DNA from: Hyphomicrobiales bacterium
GTDB taxonomy: Bacteria > Pseudomonadota > Alphaproteobacteria > Rhizobiales > Xanthobacteraceae
Direction of reading: 5' to 3'
Assembly (NCBI GenBank): GCA_013911975.1
Contig: JACESF010000027.1
Span: forward strand, 1 to 48,488
DNA length: 48,488 nt
In this document: positions 34,763 to 44,033 of the stretch, piece after piece
How positions within the stretch are numbered: position 1 is the first letter of the stretch
How the letters are laid out: every line of letters starts with the position of its first letter
Position numbers and translations under genes: made by a program
Notes under the pieces: model-generated
What the model saw: only the letters and a program-made list of their open reading frames with translations
What the model was told of the DNA's origin: nothing
The model's database searches: none

Positions 34763-35688
34763 AGGACAACGGCGTGCGTCATTTTCTGGATCTGTCGGAG
34801 ATTCCCGCCGAGGAACTCCGGCGCGTCATCGACCTCTCCAAGGACCTGAAGGCCGCCCGGAAGGCGGGCACGGCCGGGCATCCGCTGGCGGGCAAGTCGC
34901 TCGCCATGGTGTTCGACAAGCCCTCGACCCGGACCCGCGTCTCGTTCGACCTCGCCATGCGACAGCTCGGCGGCGACACGATCATGCTCACCGGCGCCGA
35001 GATGCAGCTCGGCCGCGGCGAGAGCATCGCGGACACGGCGCGCGTCCTCTCGCGGTTCGTGGACGCCATCATGATCCGCATCCTCGACCACGAGAACCTG
35101 CTGGAACTGGCGCAGAACGCGACCGTGCCGGTCATCAACGGCCTCACCCGCGTCTCCCACCCGTGCCAGGTGATGGCCGACGTGCTCACATTCGAGGAGC
35201 ACAAGGGCCCCATCACCGGCCGCACGGTGGCCTGGACGGGCGACGCCAACAACGTGCTCGCCTCCTGGGTGCACGCGGCGGAACGCTTCGACTTCGCCCT
35301 GAAGGTGGCGACCCCGAAGGAATTGTCGCCCCGCCAGGCGCTCAAGGACTTCGTGAAGCGCACCAAGGCGAACGTCACCTTCATGCGCGACCCGGAGAAG
35401 GCCGTGGACGGCGTGGACTGCGTCATCACCGACACCTGGGTCTCCATGGGCGACAAGGAGACCGAGAAGCGGCACAACATGCTCCAGCCGTACCAGGTGA
35501 ACCGGGCGCTCATGTCCCGGGCCGATCCCGGCGCGATCTTCATGCATTGCCTGCCCGCCCATCGCGGCGAGGAGGTCACGGACGAAGTCATGGACGGCCC
35601 GCAGTCCGTGGTGTTCGACGAGGCGGAAAACCGCCTGCATGCCCAGAAGGGCATCCTCGCCTGGTGCTTCGAGGCGCCCCGCGCCTGA
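34759..35688 (+). CDS. argF: Ornithine carbamoyltransferase
   Basis: A 309-residue enzyme joining carbamoyl phosphate and ornithine to citrulline in arginine synthesis; trimer in the cytoplasm. The carbamoyl phosphate loop is STRTR in [19 protein letters not shown] follows, and [11 protein letters not shown] supplies the ornithine-site Cys and loop. Length is normal. It is translationally coupled to argD. A GC-rich stem CCCGCGCG/CGCGCGGG (35700-35725) lies just after the stop without a T run. Confidence 0.97.
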   Translation: MKDNGVRHFLDLSEIPAEELRRVIDLSKDLKAARKAGTAGHPLAGKSLAMVFDKPSTRTRVSFDLAMRQLGGDTIMLTGAEMQLGRGESIADTARVLSRFVDAIMIRILDHENLLELAQNATVPVINGLTRVSHPCQVMADVLTFEEHKGPITGRTVAWTGDANNVLASWVHAAERFDFALKVATPKELSPRQALKDFVKRTKANVTFMRDPEKAVDGVDCVITDTWVSMGDKETEKRHNMLQPYQVNRALMSRADPGAIFMHCLPAHRGEEVTDEVMDGPQSVVFDEAENRLHAQKGILAWCFEAPRA

Positions 35689-35862
35689 CGCGCTCCAGCC
35701 CCGCGCGTTGTTCGCGACGCGCGGGCGCCCCTCCCGCTCAGGCTGTCCCGCACCTATATTCGCGGCACGTCTGGCAATTCATTCATCCCGGAAGGACGGA
35801 CGACTAGTCGGGGCCACCCGGCCGGCGGCTTTGCGTGCGTGGCCGGGATCTCGAGGTTCGAC

Positions 35863-36858
35863 ATGGCGAAGGACACGTCTTGGAGCGCGAAGCTGGAGGG
35901 CCTCGATGATGCCGTCCTGCCTTTCCAGGTGGACGCGCTCGATATCCGGGGCCGCGTCGTGCGGCTCGGGCCGGCGCTCGACGCGGTGCTGGCGCATCAC
36001 AATTATCCCGCGCCGGTGAAGCGCGTGCTGGGCGAGGCGGTGGCGCTGACCGCTCTCTTGGGCAGCTCGCTGAAGTTCGAGGGCCGCTTCATCCTCCAGA
36101 CCCAGACCGACGGGCCGGTGGACATGGTGGTGGTGGACTTCGTGAGCCCCGACAAGATCCGTGCCTATGCGCGTTTCGATGCCGCCGCCCTCGCCAAGGC
36201 CCAGGAGACGAACCAGGCGACGCCCGCCGCTCTGCTCGGGCGCGGGCATCTCGCCATGACCATCGACCAGGGCCTGTCCGCCAACCGCTACCAGGGCATC
36301 GTCGCCCTGGAGGGCGAGGGGCTGGAGGCGGCGGCGCACCAGTATTTCCACCAGTCCGAGCAGATCCCCACCCGCGTGCGCCTCGCCGTGGGCGAGGAGA
36401 TGCGCGCGGGCGGCGAGCCCTCGTCCTGGCGGGCGGGCGGGCTTCTCGCCCAGTTCCTGCCGGAGGAATCCGGCCGCGCCGCGCGGGCGGACCTCGATCC
36501 CGGCGATGCGCCCGAGGGGGCTGCGGTCCACGCGGTGGACACGGATGACGCCTGGGCGGAGGCCCAGTCGCTGGTGGGCACGCTGGAGGATGTGGAGCTG
36601 ATCGATCGCGACCTTCCCAGCGAGCGCCTGCTCTATCGGCTGTTCCACGAGCGCGGCGTGCGGATCTTCGAGCCCGTGCCCATGCAGGCCCATTGCACCT
36701 GCAACCGGGACCGCGTGAAGGGCGTGCTCGCGAGCTTCGAGGAGAGCGAGCGGCGCGAGATGATCCAGGAGGACGGCACGGTGGGCGTCACCTGCGAGTT
36801 CTGCGGGCGCACCTACGGCTTCTCCGCCGAGGAAGTGCTGGGCCGTTCCGACGCCTGA
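35863..36858 (+). CDS. hslO: Redox-regulated chaperone Hsp33
   Basis: A 331-residue cytoplasmic holdase that is switched on by oxidation. The zinc-binding redox switch is complete at the C terminus: CTC in AHCTCNRDRV and CEFC in VTCEFCGRTYGF, about 30 residues apart. The folded N-terminal chaperone domain precedes it. GAGG precedes ATG 35863, favoured over 35839. The argD-argF-hslO order is conserved in rhizobia, with a 174-base gap to argF. A terminator follows at 36891. Confidence 0.95.
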   Translation: MAKDTSWSAKLEGLDDAVLPFQVDALDIRGRVVRLGPALDAVLAHHNYPAPVKRVLGEAVALTALLGSSLKFEGRFILQTQTDGPVDMVVVDFVSPDKIRAYARFDAAALAKAQETNQATPAALLGRGHLAMTIDQGLSANRYQGIVALEGEGLEAAAHQYFHQSEQIPTRVRLAVGEEMRAGGEPSSWRAGGLLAQFLPEESGRAARADLDPGDAPEGAAVHAVDTDDAWAEAQSLVGTLEDVELIDRDLPSERLLYRLFHERGVRIFEPVPMQAHCTCNRDRVKGVLASFEESERREMIQEDGTVGVTCEFCGRTYGFSAEEVLGRSDA

Positions 36859-36890
36859 CGCGGCACTTTCGACGGAACCCGGGCAAAGCC

Positions 36891-36928
36891 ACGGGCCGGG
36901 TCGCATGGCGGCCCGGCCCGTTCTGTTT
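36891..36928 (+). terminator. Rho-independent terminator of hslO
   Basis: Ten-base stem ACGGGCCGGG/CCCGGCCCGT with an 11-base loop, followed by TCTGTTT. It reaches the stop codon of convergent trkH. Confidence 0.75.
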
Positions 36929-38427
36929 CAGCGCGACCAGAAGCTCGGGAGCAGCAGGACGAGAATGGTGAGGATCTCCAGGCGCCCCAGCAGCATGACC
37001 AGGGTGAGCACCCAGATGGCGGGGTCGGGGAGGGAGGAATAATTGCTGGCCGGTCCCACGATCGGGCCGAGGCCCGGGCCGGAATTGGAGAGGCACGAGA
37101 TGGATGCCGAGAAGGCCGTGCGCAGGTCGAGCCCCATGGCGTTCAGCACCACGCCCGCCACCAGGAAGGTGGCGAAATACAGGAAGATGTAGCCCAGGAC
37201 CGAGGCCACCACGTCGTCGGCCACGGGCGCGCCGCCATAGCGGATGGGGAACACGCCGTTGCGGTAGAAGATGCGCTTCAGGTGCTGGCGCACCGCCTTG
37301 GCGGCGATGGACACGCGCATGGCCTTCAGGCCGCCGGCGGTGGAGCCGGTGCAGCCGCCCAGGAACAGCAGCACGAAGATCAGCGCGTCCGAGAGCGGGC
37401 CCCAGTTCGTGTAGTCCACGGACATGAAGCCGGTGGACGACAGGAGCGAGGTGACGGTGAACAGCGCGTTGCGGAACGCGGTCTCCCCCTCGGCGATGCC
37501 GAAGAACACCTGCTGGGCGAACAAGGCGAGGGTGAAGGCCGCCACGATGCCCAGGAACAGGCGCACCTCCGCATTGGTGAAGAGGCGCGTCACGTCCCCG
37601 GTGAGGGCGCGGGCATAGAGCGGGAAGGGCAGGCTGGCGAGCAGCATGAACACCACCGCCACATAATCCACCGCCGGATTGGCGAACACGCCAAGGGAGG
37701 AATCCGAATTGGCGAAGCCGCCGCTCGACAGGGTGGACATGGCGAGCGTGACCGCGTCGAACGCCTCCATGCCCGCCGCCAGATAGGCGACCGTGCAGGC
37801 CGCCGTCAGCACCAGATAGGCGTATAGCAGCCCCTTCGCGATGGCGCCCACGCGCGGCAGGAATTTTTCCGACTTGTCGGAGGATTCCGTGCGGAAGAGC
37901 TGCATGCCGCCGATGGACAGGAGCGGCAGCACGGCGATGGCCAGAACCACGATGCCGATGCCGCCGAACCAGTGCAGCAGCGCGCGCCACAGCAGCGTGC
38001 CCGGCGCCATGGTGTCCAGCCCCGACATGGCGCTCGCGCCCGTGGTGGTGAGGCCGGACACGCTCTCGAACATGGCGTCCGTGAAGGAGAGGTTCGCCGA
38101 GCCCCACACGAAGGGCAGCGCCGCGAACACGGAGAGCACCACCCACATGGAGACCGTGAACAGGAAGGCCTGCCGCAGGTCGATCTTGCGGATCGGCTCC
38201 GCCGAACGGCCGGCCAGCCACATGAGCACGCCCACGAAGATGGTGATGGCGGCTGTGCCCACGAACGCGTCCGCGCCCTTCGCCTCCACGGAGAAATCCG
38301 CGAGGGCGGGCACCAGCATGCTGGCCCCGAGGCCGGCGAGGATCAGGCCGAGCGGGCCCGCGATGGGGCGCAGGTCCAGGCCGATGCGCGTCTGCACCGG
38401 GAGGCGGGGCGCTTTGACGGTGTCCAT
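36928..38427 (-). CDS. trkH: TrkH-family potassium uptake protein
   Basis: A 499-residue channel-like K+ transporter in the inner membrane, with four M1-P-M2 repeats. Selectivity-loop regions are visible: VSGLTTTGASAM, STLSSGGFANSD, TSLLSSTGFMSVDY and SCLSNSGPGLGPIVG. LLFLGGCTGSTAGGLK is a strong family marker. It needs a TrkA-type RCK subunit, which is not encoded here. It begins six bases after the apaG stop, so it likely shares a transcript with metZ and apaG. With the CPA2 antiporter at 17886, the window carries both K+ uptake and likely K+ efflux genes. Confidence 0.95.
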   Translation of the reverse strand: MDTVKAPRLPVQTRIGLDLRPIAGPLGLILAGLGASMLVPALADFSVEAKGADAFVGTAAITIFVGVLMWLAGRSAEPIRKIDLRQAFLFTVSMWVVLSVFAALPFVWGSANLSFTDAMFESVSGLTTTGASAMSGLDTMAPGTLLWRALLHWFGGIGIVVLAIAVLPLLSIGGMQLFRTESSDKSEKFLPRVGAIAKGLLYAYLVLTAACTVAYLAAGMEAFDAVTLAMSTLSSGGFANSDSSLGVFANPAVDYVAVVFMLLASLPFPLYARALTGDVTRLFTNAEVRLFLGIVAAFTLALFAQQVFFGIAEGETAFRNALFTVTSLLSSTGFMSVDYTNWGPLSDALIFVLLFLGGCTGSTAGGLKAMRVSIAAKAVRQHLKRIFYRNGVFPIRYGGAPVADDVVASVLGYIFLYFATFLVAGVVLNAMGLDLRTAFSASISCLSNSGPGLGPIVGPASNYSSLPDPAIWVLTLVMLLGRLEILTILVLLLPSFWSR

Positions 38428-38433
38428 GAAGCC

Positions 38434-38826
38434 TCAGTTGAGGATGCGGCGCAGGTGCGGGGAATCCAGCGAGAAGGCCGGGATCTCCACCGGGAACGTC
38501 TCCCCGGTATCGGTCAGCATGTCATAGCTCCCGCTCATGATTCCCGTCGCCGTGCCGAGCGGCACGCCGCTCGTATATTCGAAACGCCCGCCCGGGGGGA
38601 GGACCGGCTCCTCGCCCACCACGCCCGCGCCGTGGACTTCCTCCACATGGCCGTGGGCATCGGTGATGGTCCAGTGCCGCCGCTTGAGCTGCACGGTCCC
38701 GCTGCCGAGATTCACCACCTCGATCGTATAGGCCCAGAAGAAACGGTTCTGGTCCGGGTCGGAGCGTTCCGCCACGAAGCGGGGGGTCGCCGTCACCTGG
38801 ATCCGGCGGGTGGTCGCCCGGTACAT
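38434..38826 (-). CDS. apaG: ApaG protein
   Basis: A 130-residue protein with a fibronectin-III-like beta-sandwich fold; role uncertain, linked to Co2+/Mg2+ effects and Ap4A-related metabolism in enterobacteria. RFFWAYTIEVVNLGS, RHWTITDAHG and the GVVGEEPVLPPGGRFEYTSG stretch are diagnostic. GGAGGAG lies upstream of ATG 38826; the long frame to 39873 is antisense to metZ-coded DNA and not real. It sits between metZ and trkH as in other members of the order. Confidence 0.94.
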   Translation of the reverse strand: MYRATTRRIQVTATPRFVAERSDPDQNRFFWAYTIEVVNLGSGTVQLKRRHWTITDAHGHVEEVHGAGVVGEEPVLPPGGRFEYTSGVPLGTATGIMSGSYDMLTDTGETFPVEIPAFSLDSPHLRRILN

Positions 38827-38975
38827 GCCGCTGCTCCTCCTCTCGCCGCGCCGGGAGCCGCCGCCGCGCGTCCGCCGGACCGGGCCTCCCTTGCGGGCGG
38901 CGCCGGACCCAACCCGGGCGCGCCTTGCGACAGTGAAGCCGCGAAGCCGCCCGGGTGCAACTGTGACTTCGCGGA

Positions 38976-40178
38976 TCAGACCTTGGCGAGCGCCTGCTCG
39001 ATGTCCGCCAGCAGGTCGCCCACATCCTCCAGGCCCACGGACAGGCGCACGAGGCCGTCCGAAATGCCCATCTCCGCCCGCGCCTCCCGCGTGAAGCGCT
39101 GGTGGGTGGTGGTGGCGGGATGGGTGAGCAGGCTCTTGGCATCCCCGAGATTGTTGGAGATGCGGATGAGCCGCAGCGCGTTGGCGAAGCGGAACGCCCC
39201 CGCCTTGCCGCCGGCCACCACGAAGGTGACGAGGGTGCCGCCGCCCTTCATCTGGCGCCGCGCCAGCTCCACCTGGGGATGGTCGGGGCGGAACGGATAG
39301 ACCACCTTCTCGACCTTGCCCAGATCGGCGAGGGCATCGGCGAGCCGCGCCGCGCTCTGCTGCTGGCGCTCCACCCGCAGGGCGAGCGTTTCCAGGCCCT
39401 TCAGCATCACCCAGGCATTGAACGGGGAGATGGAGGGGCCGGTCTGGCGCAGATAGGTCTGGAGATGGTCGGCGACGAACTTCTCCGAGGCCAGCACCAC
39501 ACCGCCCAGGCACCGACCCTGGCCGTCGATATGCTTGGTGGCGGAATAGACGACGATGTCCGCCCCGAGCTGGAGGGGCTTCTGGAGCAGGGGGGTGGCG
39601 AACACGTTGTCCACCACGAGCTTGGCCCCCGCCGCGTGGGCAATGTCCGCCACGGCCCGGATGTCCACCAGGTCGAGGGTGGGGTTGGTGGGGCTTTCCA
39701 GGAAGAACAGCTTGGTGTTGGGCTGCACCGCGGCGCGCCAGGCGTCGAGGTCGGCGCCGTCCACCAGCGTCGTGGTCACGTTGAAGCGGGGCAGGAAGTC
39801 TTCCAGGATCCAGCGGCATGAGCCGAACAGGGCGCGGCCCGCCACGATATGGTCGCCCGCGCGCAACTGGCACAGCAGCGCCGACTGGACGGCGGCCATG
39901 CCGGACGCCGTCGCCCGCGCCGCCTCGGCGCCTTCCAGGAGCGCCATGCGGGTTTCGAACATGGCGGTGGTGGGGTTGCCGTAGCGGGAATAGACGAAGC
40001 CGGGATCCTCGCCCTTGAAGCGGGCTTCGCAGGCTTCCGCGCTGTCATAGACGAAGCCCTGCGTGAGGTAGAGCGCTTCCGCCGTCTCGCCATAGGGCGA
40101 GCGGGTGGTGCCGCCGTGGACCAGCAGGGAATCGGGATGCAGCGTGGCCGGATCGGCGGGAATGAAGGAGTGGGCCAA
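38976..40178 (-). CDS. metZ: O-succinylhomoserine sulfhydrylase
   Basis: A 400-residue Cys/Met-metabolism PLP enzyme that makes homocysteine from O-succinylhomoserine and sulfide. PLP Lys215 lies in YSATKHIDGQGR. YSRYGNPT near 65-72 and VDNVFATP (the PLP-ring Asp) are intact. Closely related gamma-synthases and methionine gamma-lyases share these motifs; the FVYDSAE start and linkage to apaG favour MetZ, as in rhizobia. A 149-base gap separates it from apaG. It is divergent from the dCTP deaminase gene. Confidence 0.92.
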   Translation of the reverse strand: MAHSFIPADPATLHPDSLLVHGGTTRSPYGETAEALYLTQGFVYDSAEACEARFKGEDPGFVYSRYGNPTTAMFETRMALLEGAEAARATASGMAAVQSALLCQLRAGDHIVAGRALFGSCRWILEDFLPRFNVTTTLVDGADLDAWRAAVQPNTKLFFLESPTNPTLDLVDIRAVADIAHAAGAKLVVDNVFATPLLQKPLQLGADIVVYSATKHIDGQGRCLGGVVLASEKFVADHLQTYLRQTGPSISPFNAWVMLKGLETLALRVERQQQSAARLADALADLGKVEKVVYPFRPDHPQVELARRQMKGGGTLVTFVVAGGKAGAFRFANALRLIRISNNLGDAKSLLTHPATTTHQRFTREARAEMGISDGLVRLSVGLEDVGDLLADIEQALAKV

Positions 40179-40413
40179 GGTCTTCGCGCCTCCAACAGAG
40201 GCCGAGGAGACGCGGATTGCGCGCGAGCGCGCCCTTCTCGTTCCCCGGCCTTTTAGCGAGTTGTTTAACGTGGCTGCAAGCCGGCCGGCTCAAATGACCA
40301 CGAATGGCCTAAGGTTAAAGCTCCCCTGGCCCTTGGCGTCAAGGGATGCGTCCGTTAAACCGAACGGAACGGGTGCGGACCCCCGACCATCGTCCGCCGG
40401 GGAGCTGTGGCGC

Positions 40414-41517
40414 GTGGCGGAACATCAGAAGTCGGGGATCCTGCCGGCCCAATCCATTTCGGCCCTGCACGCGGTGGGCGGCATCGTCTGCGCGACGCCG
40501 TTTGACGCGGACCAGGTGCAGCCCGCGAGCCTCGACCTGCGGCTCGGCCGCACCGCGTGGCGCATCCGCGCCAGCTTCCTGCCGGGCGCCGACAAGAGCG
40601 TGGCAGAGCGCCGGGCCGACCTCCAGCTTCACAAGCTCGACCTCGCCGACGGCGCGGTGCTGGAAACCGGCTGCGTCTATCTGGTGGAGCTGGCCGAGCG
40701 CCTCGCGCTGCCCGTCGATGTGGCGGCGTCCACCAATCCGAAAAGCTCTACCGGGCGGCTCGACGTGTTCACCCGCGTCATCGCCGACCGCGCGCGCGCC
40801 TTCGACGTGATCCCGGCGGGCTATGAGGGGCCGCTCTATCTGGAGATTTCCCCGCGCACCTTCCCCATCCTGGTGCGGGCCGGCTCTCGCCTGTCTCAGA
40901 TCCGCTTCCGCCGCGGCGCCTGCCGCCTGTCGGACGCGGACCTGCTGGCGCTCCAGGCGGAGCAGGGGCTGGTGGATTCCCCCGCTCCCGACGTGTTCGC
41001 CGGCGGCATCGCGGTGGGCGTCGATCTGTCCGCCGCGTCCTGGGAGGGGCTTCTGGGCTTCCGCGCCAAGCGCCACACCGGCGTCATCGACGTGGACCAG
41101 CGCGCGGTGCTGGACGTGCTGGACTTCTGGGAGCCGATCCATGCGCGCGGCCGGTCCGGCCTGATCCTGGAGCCGGACGCCTTCTACATCCTCGCCTCGC
41201 GCGAGGCGGTGCACGTGCCGCCGGACTATGCCGCCGAGATGGTGCCGTTCGATCCGCTGGTGGGCGAATTCCGCGTGCATTATGCGGGCTTCTTCGATCC
41301 CGGCTTCGGCGACGCGGCGGTGGGCGGAACCGGCGCCCGCGCGGTGCTGGAGGTGCGCTCGCGGGAGGTGCCCTTCATCCTGGAGCACGGCCAGATCGTC
41401 GGCCGGCTCATCTATGAGCACATGGAGCAGCGGCCGAACGTGCTCTATGGCGAGCTGGGCTCGAACTATCAGGGCCAGGGCCTGAAGCTGTCGAAGCATT
41501 TCCGCCCGGTCGGCTGA
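40414..41517 (+). CDS. dCTP deaminase-like protein with two tandem Dcd domains
   Basis: A 367-residue protein of the family annotated 2'-deoxycytidine 5'-triphosphate deaminase, about twice the length of a normal Dcd. Domain 1 (about residues 5-190) has ILPAQSISAL, VQPASLDLRLG and DVIPAGYEGPLYLEI. Domain 2 (about 200-365) repeats the pattern with SGLILEPDAFYILASRE, FRVHYAGFFDPGFG and PFILEHGQIVGRLIYEHM. It likely makes dUTP from dCTP for thymidylate synthesis. The GTG at 40414 follows GGGGAGCT and fits the family start; ATG 40294 would add 40 residues that look non-coding. Confidence 0.87.
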   Translation: MAEHQKSGILPAQSISALHAVGGIVCATPFDADQVQPASLDLRLGRTAWRIRASFLPGADKSVAERRADLQLHKLDLADGAVLETGCVYLVELAERLALPVDVAASTNPKSSTGRLDVFTRVIADRARAFDVIPAGYEGPLYLEISPRTFPILVRAGSRLSQIRFRRGACRLSDADLLALQAEQGLVDSPAPDVFAGGIAVGVDLSAASWEGLLGFRAKRHTGVIDVDQRAVLDVLDFWEPIHARGRSGLILEPDAFYILASREAVHVPPDYAAEMVPFDPLVGEFRVHYAGFFDPGFGDAAVGGTGARAVLEVRSREVPFILEHGQIVGRLIYEHMEQRPNVLYGELGSNYQGQGLKLSKHFRPVG

Positions 41518-41648
41518 GGGCAGGGCGCGTGCGCTTGCCCATGGGCCTTCGGCGGAGCCCGCGCGGCGCTTGAACGAACCCGCTCGGGACCGGCCAAAGA
41601 CCGGTGCCGATGGGCGCAGGGCGCGCCGTGCGTCCCGGCCCGCGCGCC

Positions 41649-42350
41649 TCAATGGGCGCGGGCGAACATCTCGTTGAAGGAATAGCCGGCGCCGCGCACC
41701 GTGCGGATGGGGTCCATCTGGCGGCCGCGATTGATGGCCTTGCGCAGGCGGCCCACATGCACGTCCACCGTGCGCTCGTCGATATAGACGTCCTGGCCCC
41801 ACACGCCGTCGAGCAATTGCTCGCGCGAGAAGACGCGGCCGGGGCTCTGCATCAGGAATTCCAGCAGACGGAACTCGGTGGGGCCGAGATGAACCTCGCG
41901 CCCGCCCCGGTGCACCCGGTGGGTCTCCCGGTCCAGCTCGATGTCACCGGCGCGCAGCAGCGTCGCCACATGCTCGGGCTTGGCCCGGCGCAGCAGCGCC
42001 CGCACCCGAGCCAGAAGCTCCGGCACGGAGAAGGGCTTCACCACATAATCGTCGGCGCCGGTGGCGAGGCCGCGCACGCGCTCGGTCTCGTCGCCGCGGG
42101 CGGTCAGCATGATGACCGGCAGGCGCTCGGTCTCCGGCCGGGTCCGGAGGCGGCGGCACAGTTCGATGCCGGACAGGCCCGGCAGCATCCAGTCCAGGAT
42201 CACGAGGTCGGGCACGCTCTCGCGCAGCCGCGTCTCGGCCTCGTCGCCCCGGATCACGGTGTCGACGGCATAGCCTTCGGATTCCAGATTGTACCGCAGG
42301 AGGAGGCTGAGGGCCTCCTCGTCTTCGATGATGAGAATGCGTGCGGGCAC
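41649..42350 (-). CDS. phoB: Phosphate regulon response regulator PhoB
   Basis: A 233-residue OmpR-family activator. Receiver: acidic pocket EDEE near 9-12, phospho-acceptor Asp53 in ILDWMLPG, switch Lys in VKPFSV. Winged-helix domain: RVFSREQLLDGVWGQ and the recognition helix DERTVDVHVGRLRKAI. It binds Pho boxes such as the one at 47362. GTG start with AGAGGTAGG upstream. It is last in the phoR-pst-phoU-phoB run, 19 bases after phoU. Confidence 0.96.
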   Translation of the reverse strand: MPARILIIEDEEALSLLLRYNLESEGYAVDTVIRGDEAETRLRESVPDLVILDWMLPGLSGIELCRRLRTRPETERLPVIMLTARGDETERVRGLATGADDYVVKPFSVPELLARVRALLRRAKPEHVATLLRAGDIELDRETHRVHRGGREVHLGPTEFRLLEFLMQSPGRVFSREQLLDGVWGQDVYIDERTVDVHVGRLRKAINRGRQMDPIRTVRGAGYSFNEMFARAH

Positions 42351-42369
42351 GTGAGCCTACCTCTGGAGC

Positions 42370-43095
42370 TTAGCCCTGCGCGTGCCCGGGGAAGGCGACG
42401 GTGGTCTCGCTGGAGATATCGGCCTTGGGGCGTTCCTCGGAGATCATCTCACCGGACACCATGTAGTAGACCGTTTCGGCGATGTTGGTCGCATGGTCGC
42501 CGATGCGCTCGATGTTCTTCGCGCAGAACAGGAGATGCGTGCAGACCGAGATATTGCGCGGATCTTCCATCATATAGGTGAGAAGTTCGCGGAACAGCGA
42601 GGTGTACATGGTGTCGATGCCGCTGTCGCGGCGCCACACGGAGATCGCCTTCGCTGGATCCTTGCCGGCATAGGCGTCCAGCACTTCCTTCATCTGCTCG
42701 AGCACGAGGTCGGACATGTGCTCGACGCCGCGCACCAGCTTCTGGGGATGATACTCGCCCTCGATGGCGAGGACCCGCTTGCCCACGTTCTTGGCGAGGT
42801 CGCCGATGCGCTCCAGGTCGCTGGCGATGCGGATCGCCGCCACCAGCTCGCGCAGGTCGCTCGCCATGGGCTGGCGCTTGGCGATCACGAGGATGGACTT
42901 CTCCTCGATCTCCCGCTGGATCTGGTCGATATTGGCGTCCAGCAGGATGACGCGGTGGGCGAGCGCGGTGTCGCGCCGCATGAGGGCGTTGACCGCGTCG
43001 ATCACGAGACGCTCGGCCTGGCCGCCCATCTCCACGATCTTCCGGCCGATTTCCTTCAGCTCGGCGTCGAACGCCGTAACGGTATGTTCGGTCAT
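42370..43095 (-). CDS. phoU: Phosphate-specific transport accessory protein PhoU
   Basis: A 241-residue all-helical protein with two PhoU three-helix repeats, each with the metal-binding acidic motif: DLERIGDLAKNVGKRV in the first half and NIERIGDHATNIAETVYY in the second. It bridges the PstSCAB transporter and PhoR to repress the regulon when phosphate is plentiful. It lies 19 bases from both pstB and phoB. Full length, intact. Confidence 0.97.
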   Translation of the reverse strand: MTEHTVTAFDAELKEIGRKIVEMGGQAERLVIDAVNALMRRDTALAHRVILLDANIDQIQREIEEKSILVIAKRQPMASDLRELVAAIRIASDLERIGDLAKNVGKRVLAIEGEYHPQKLVRGVEHMSDLVLEQMKEVLDAYAGKDPAKAISVWRRDSGIDTMYTSLFRELLTYMMEDPRNISVCTHLLFCAKNIERIGDHATNIAETVYYMVSGEMISEERPKADISSETTVAFPGHAQG

Positions 43096-43114
43096 GTCCG
43101 CGGTCCTTTCCGTC

Positions 43115-43939
43115 TCAGCCGAACCGGCCGGTGATGTAGTCGCGGGTCTTGATCTGCTTCGGGTTGGTGAAGATCACGTCGGAGGGCGCGACCTCGACCA
43201 GCTCGCCGAGATAGAAGAAGGCGGTGATGTCCGCGCAGCGGGCCGCCTGCTGCATGTTGTGGGTCACGATGACGATGGTGAAGTCCTGCTTCAGCTCATC
43301 GATCAGGTCCTCGATCTTCGAGGTGGAGATGGGGTCGAGCGCCGAGGTGGGCTCGTCCAGCAGGATCACCTCGGGCTGCACCGCGATGGTGCGCGCGATG
43401 CACAGGCGCTGCTGCTGGCCGCCGGACATGCCGAGCGCGGAGGTGTGGAGACGGTCCTTCGTCTCCTCCCAGATGGCGGCCTTGCGCAGGCAGCTTTCCA
43501 CCCGCTCGTCCATCTTCGACTTCGAGAGGCTCTCGTGGAGGCGCACGCCGAAGGCGATGTTGTCATAGATGGACATGGGGAAGGGGGTCGGCTTCTGGAA
43601 CACCATACCGATGCGCGTGCGCACGATGGTGGGGTCCAGCTCCTTGCCGACCACGTTCACGCCGTCGAACAGCACCTGCCCCTCGGCGCGCTGGCCGGGA
43701 TAGAGGTCGTACATGCGGTTGAACACGCGCAGCAGGGTGGACTTGCCGCAGCCCGACGGGCCGATCATCGCGGTGACGCGCTTCTCGGGGATGTCGAAGT
43801 TGATGTTCTTCAGGGCGTGGTTCTGCCCGTAATAGAAGTTCAGGCCCTCCACCTTGATCTTGGTGGGCGCGGGCGGGGCGTCGGGCTTGGCGGCGACGGA
43901 CGAGGCGATGTTAAAGGTCGGGTCCACAGCTGAAGTCAT
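43115..43939 (-). CDS. pstB: Phosphate ABC transporter ATP-binding protein PstB
   Basis: A 274-residue ATPase driving PstA/PstC. Walker A is GPSGCGKST, the ABC signature [13 protein letters not shown], Walker [14 protein letters not shown], and the switch His lies in [11 protein letters not shown] 25-residue N-terminal extension precedes the domain. It is followed at 19 bases by phoU and preceded by a 94-base gap to pstA that holds a strong stem-loop. Confidence 0.97.
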   Translation of the reverse strand: MTSAVDPTFNIASSVAAKPDAPPAPTKIKVEGLNFYYGQNHALKNINFDIPEKRVTAMIGPSGCGKSTLLRVFNRMYDLYPGQRAEGQVLFDGVNVVGKELDPTIVRTRIGMVFQKPTPFPMSIYDNIAFGVRLHESLSKSKMDERVESCLRKAAIWEETKDRLHTSALGMSGGQQQRLCIARTIAVQPEVILLDEPTSALDPISTSKIEDLIDELKQDFTIVIVTHNMQQAARCADITAFFYLGELVEVAPSDVIFTNPKQIKTRDYITGRFG

Positions 43940-43966
43940 TTTCGGCCTCTTCGATCTCGGGGCTCA

Positions 43967-43985
43967 GGGCCGCCCGGGGCGGCCC
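43967..43985 (-). other. Stem-loop between pstA and pstB
   Basis: Eight-base stem GGGCCGCC/GGCGGCCC around a 3-base loop, with no T run. It sits in the only sizeable gap within pstCAB-phoU-phoB and could protect or process the upstream mRNA. Confidence 0.45.
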
Positions 43986-44033
43986 GCATGATCTTGGGTT
44001 CGGCGTTGCGGTTTCGGCGGCGGTGCCGCCGGG

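Noticed and set aside
38827..39873. Extended upstream part of the apaG frame
   Set aside because: It overlaps metZ in another frame and a strong ribosome binding site marks the real start at 38826.
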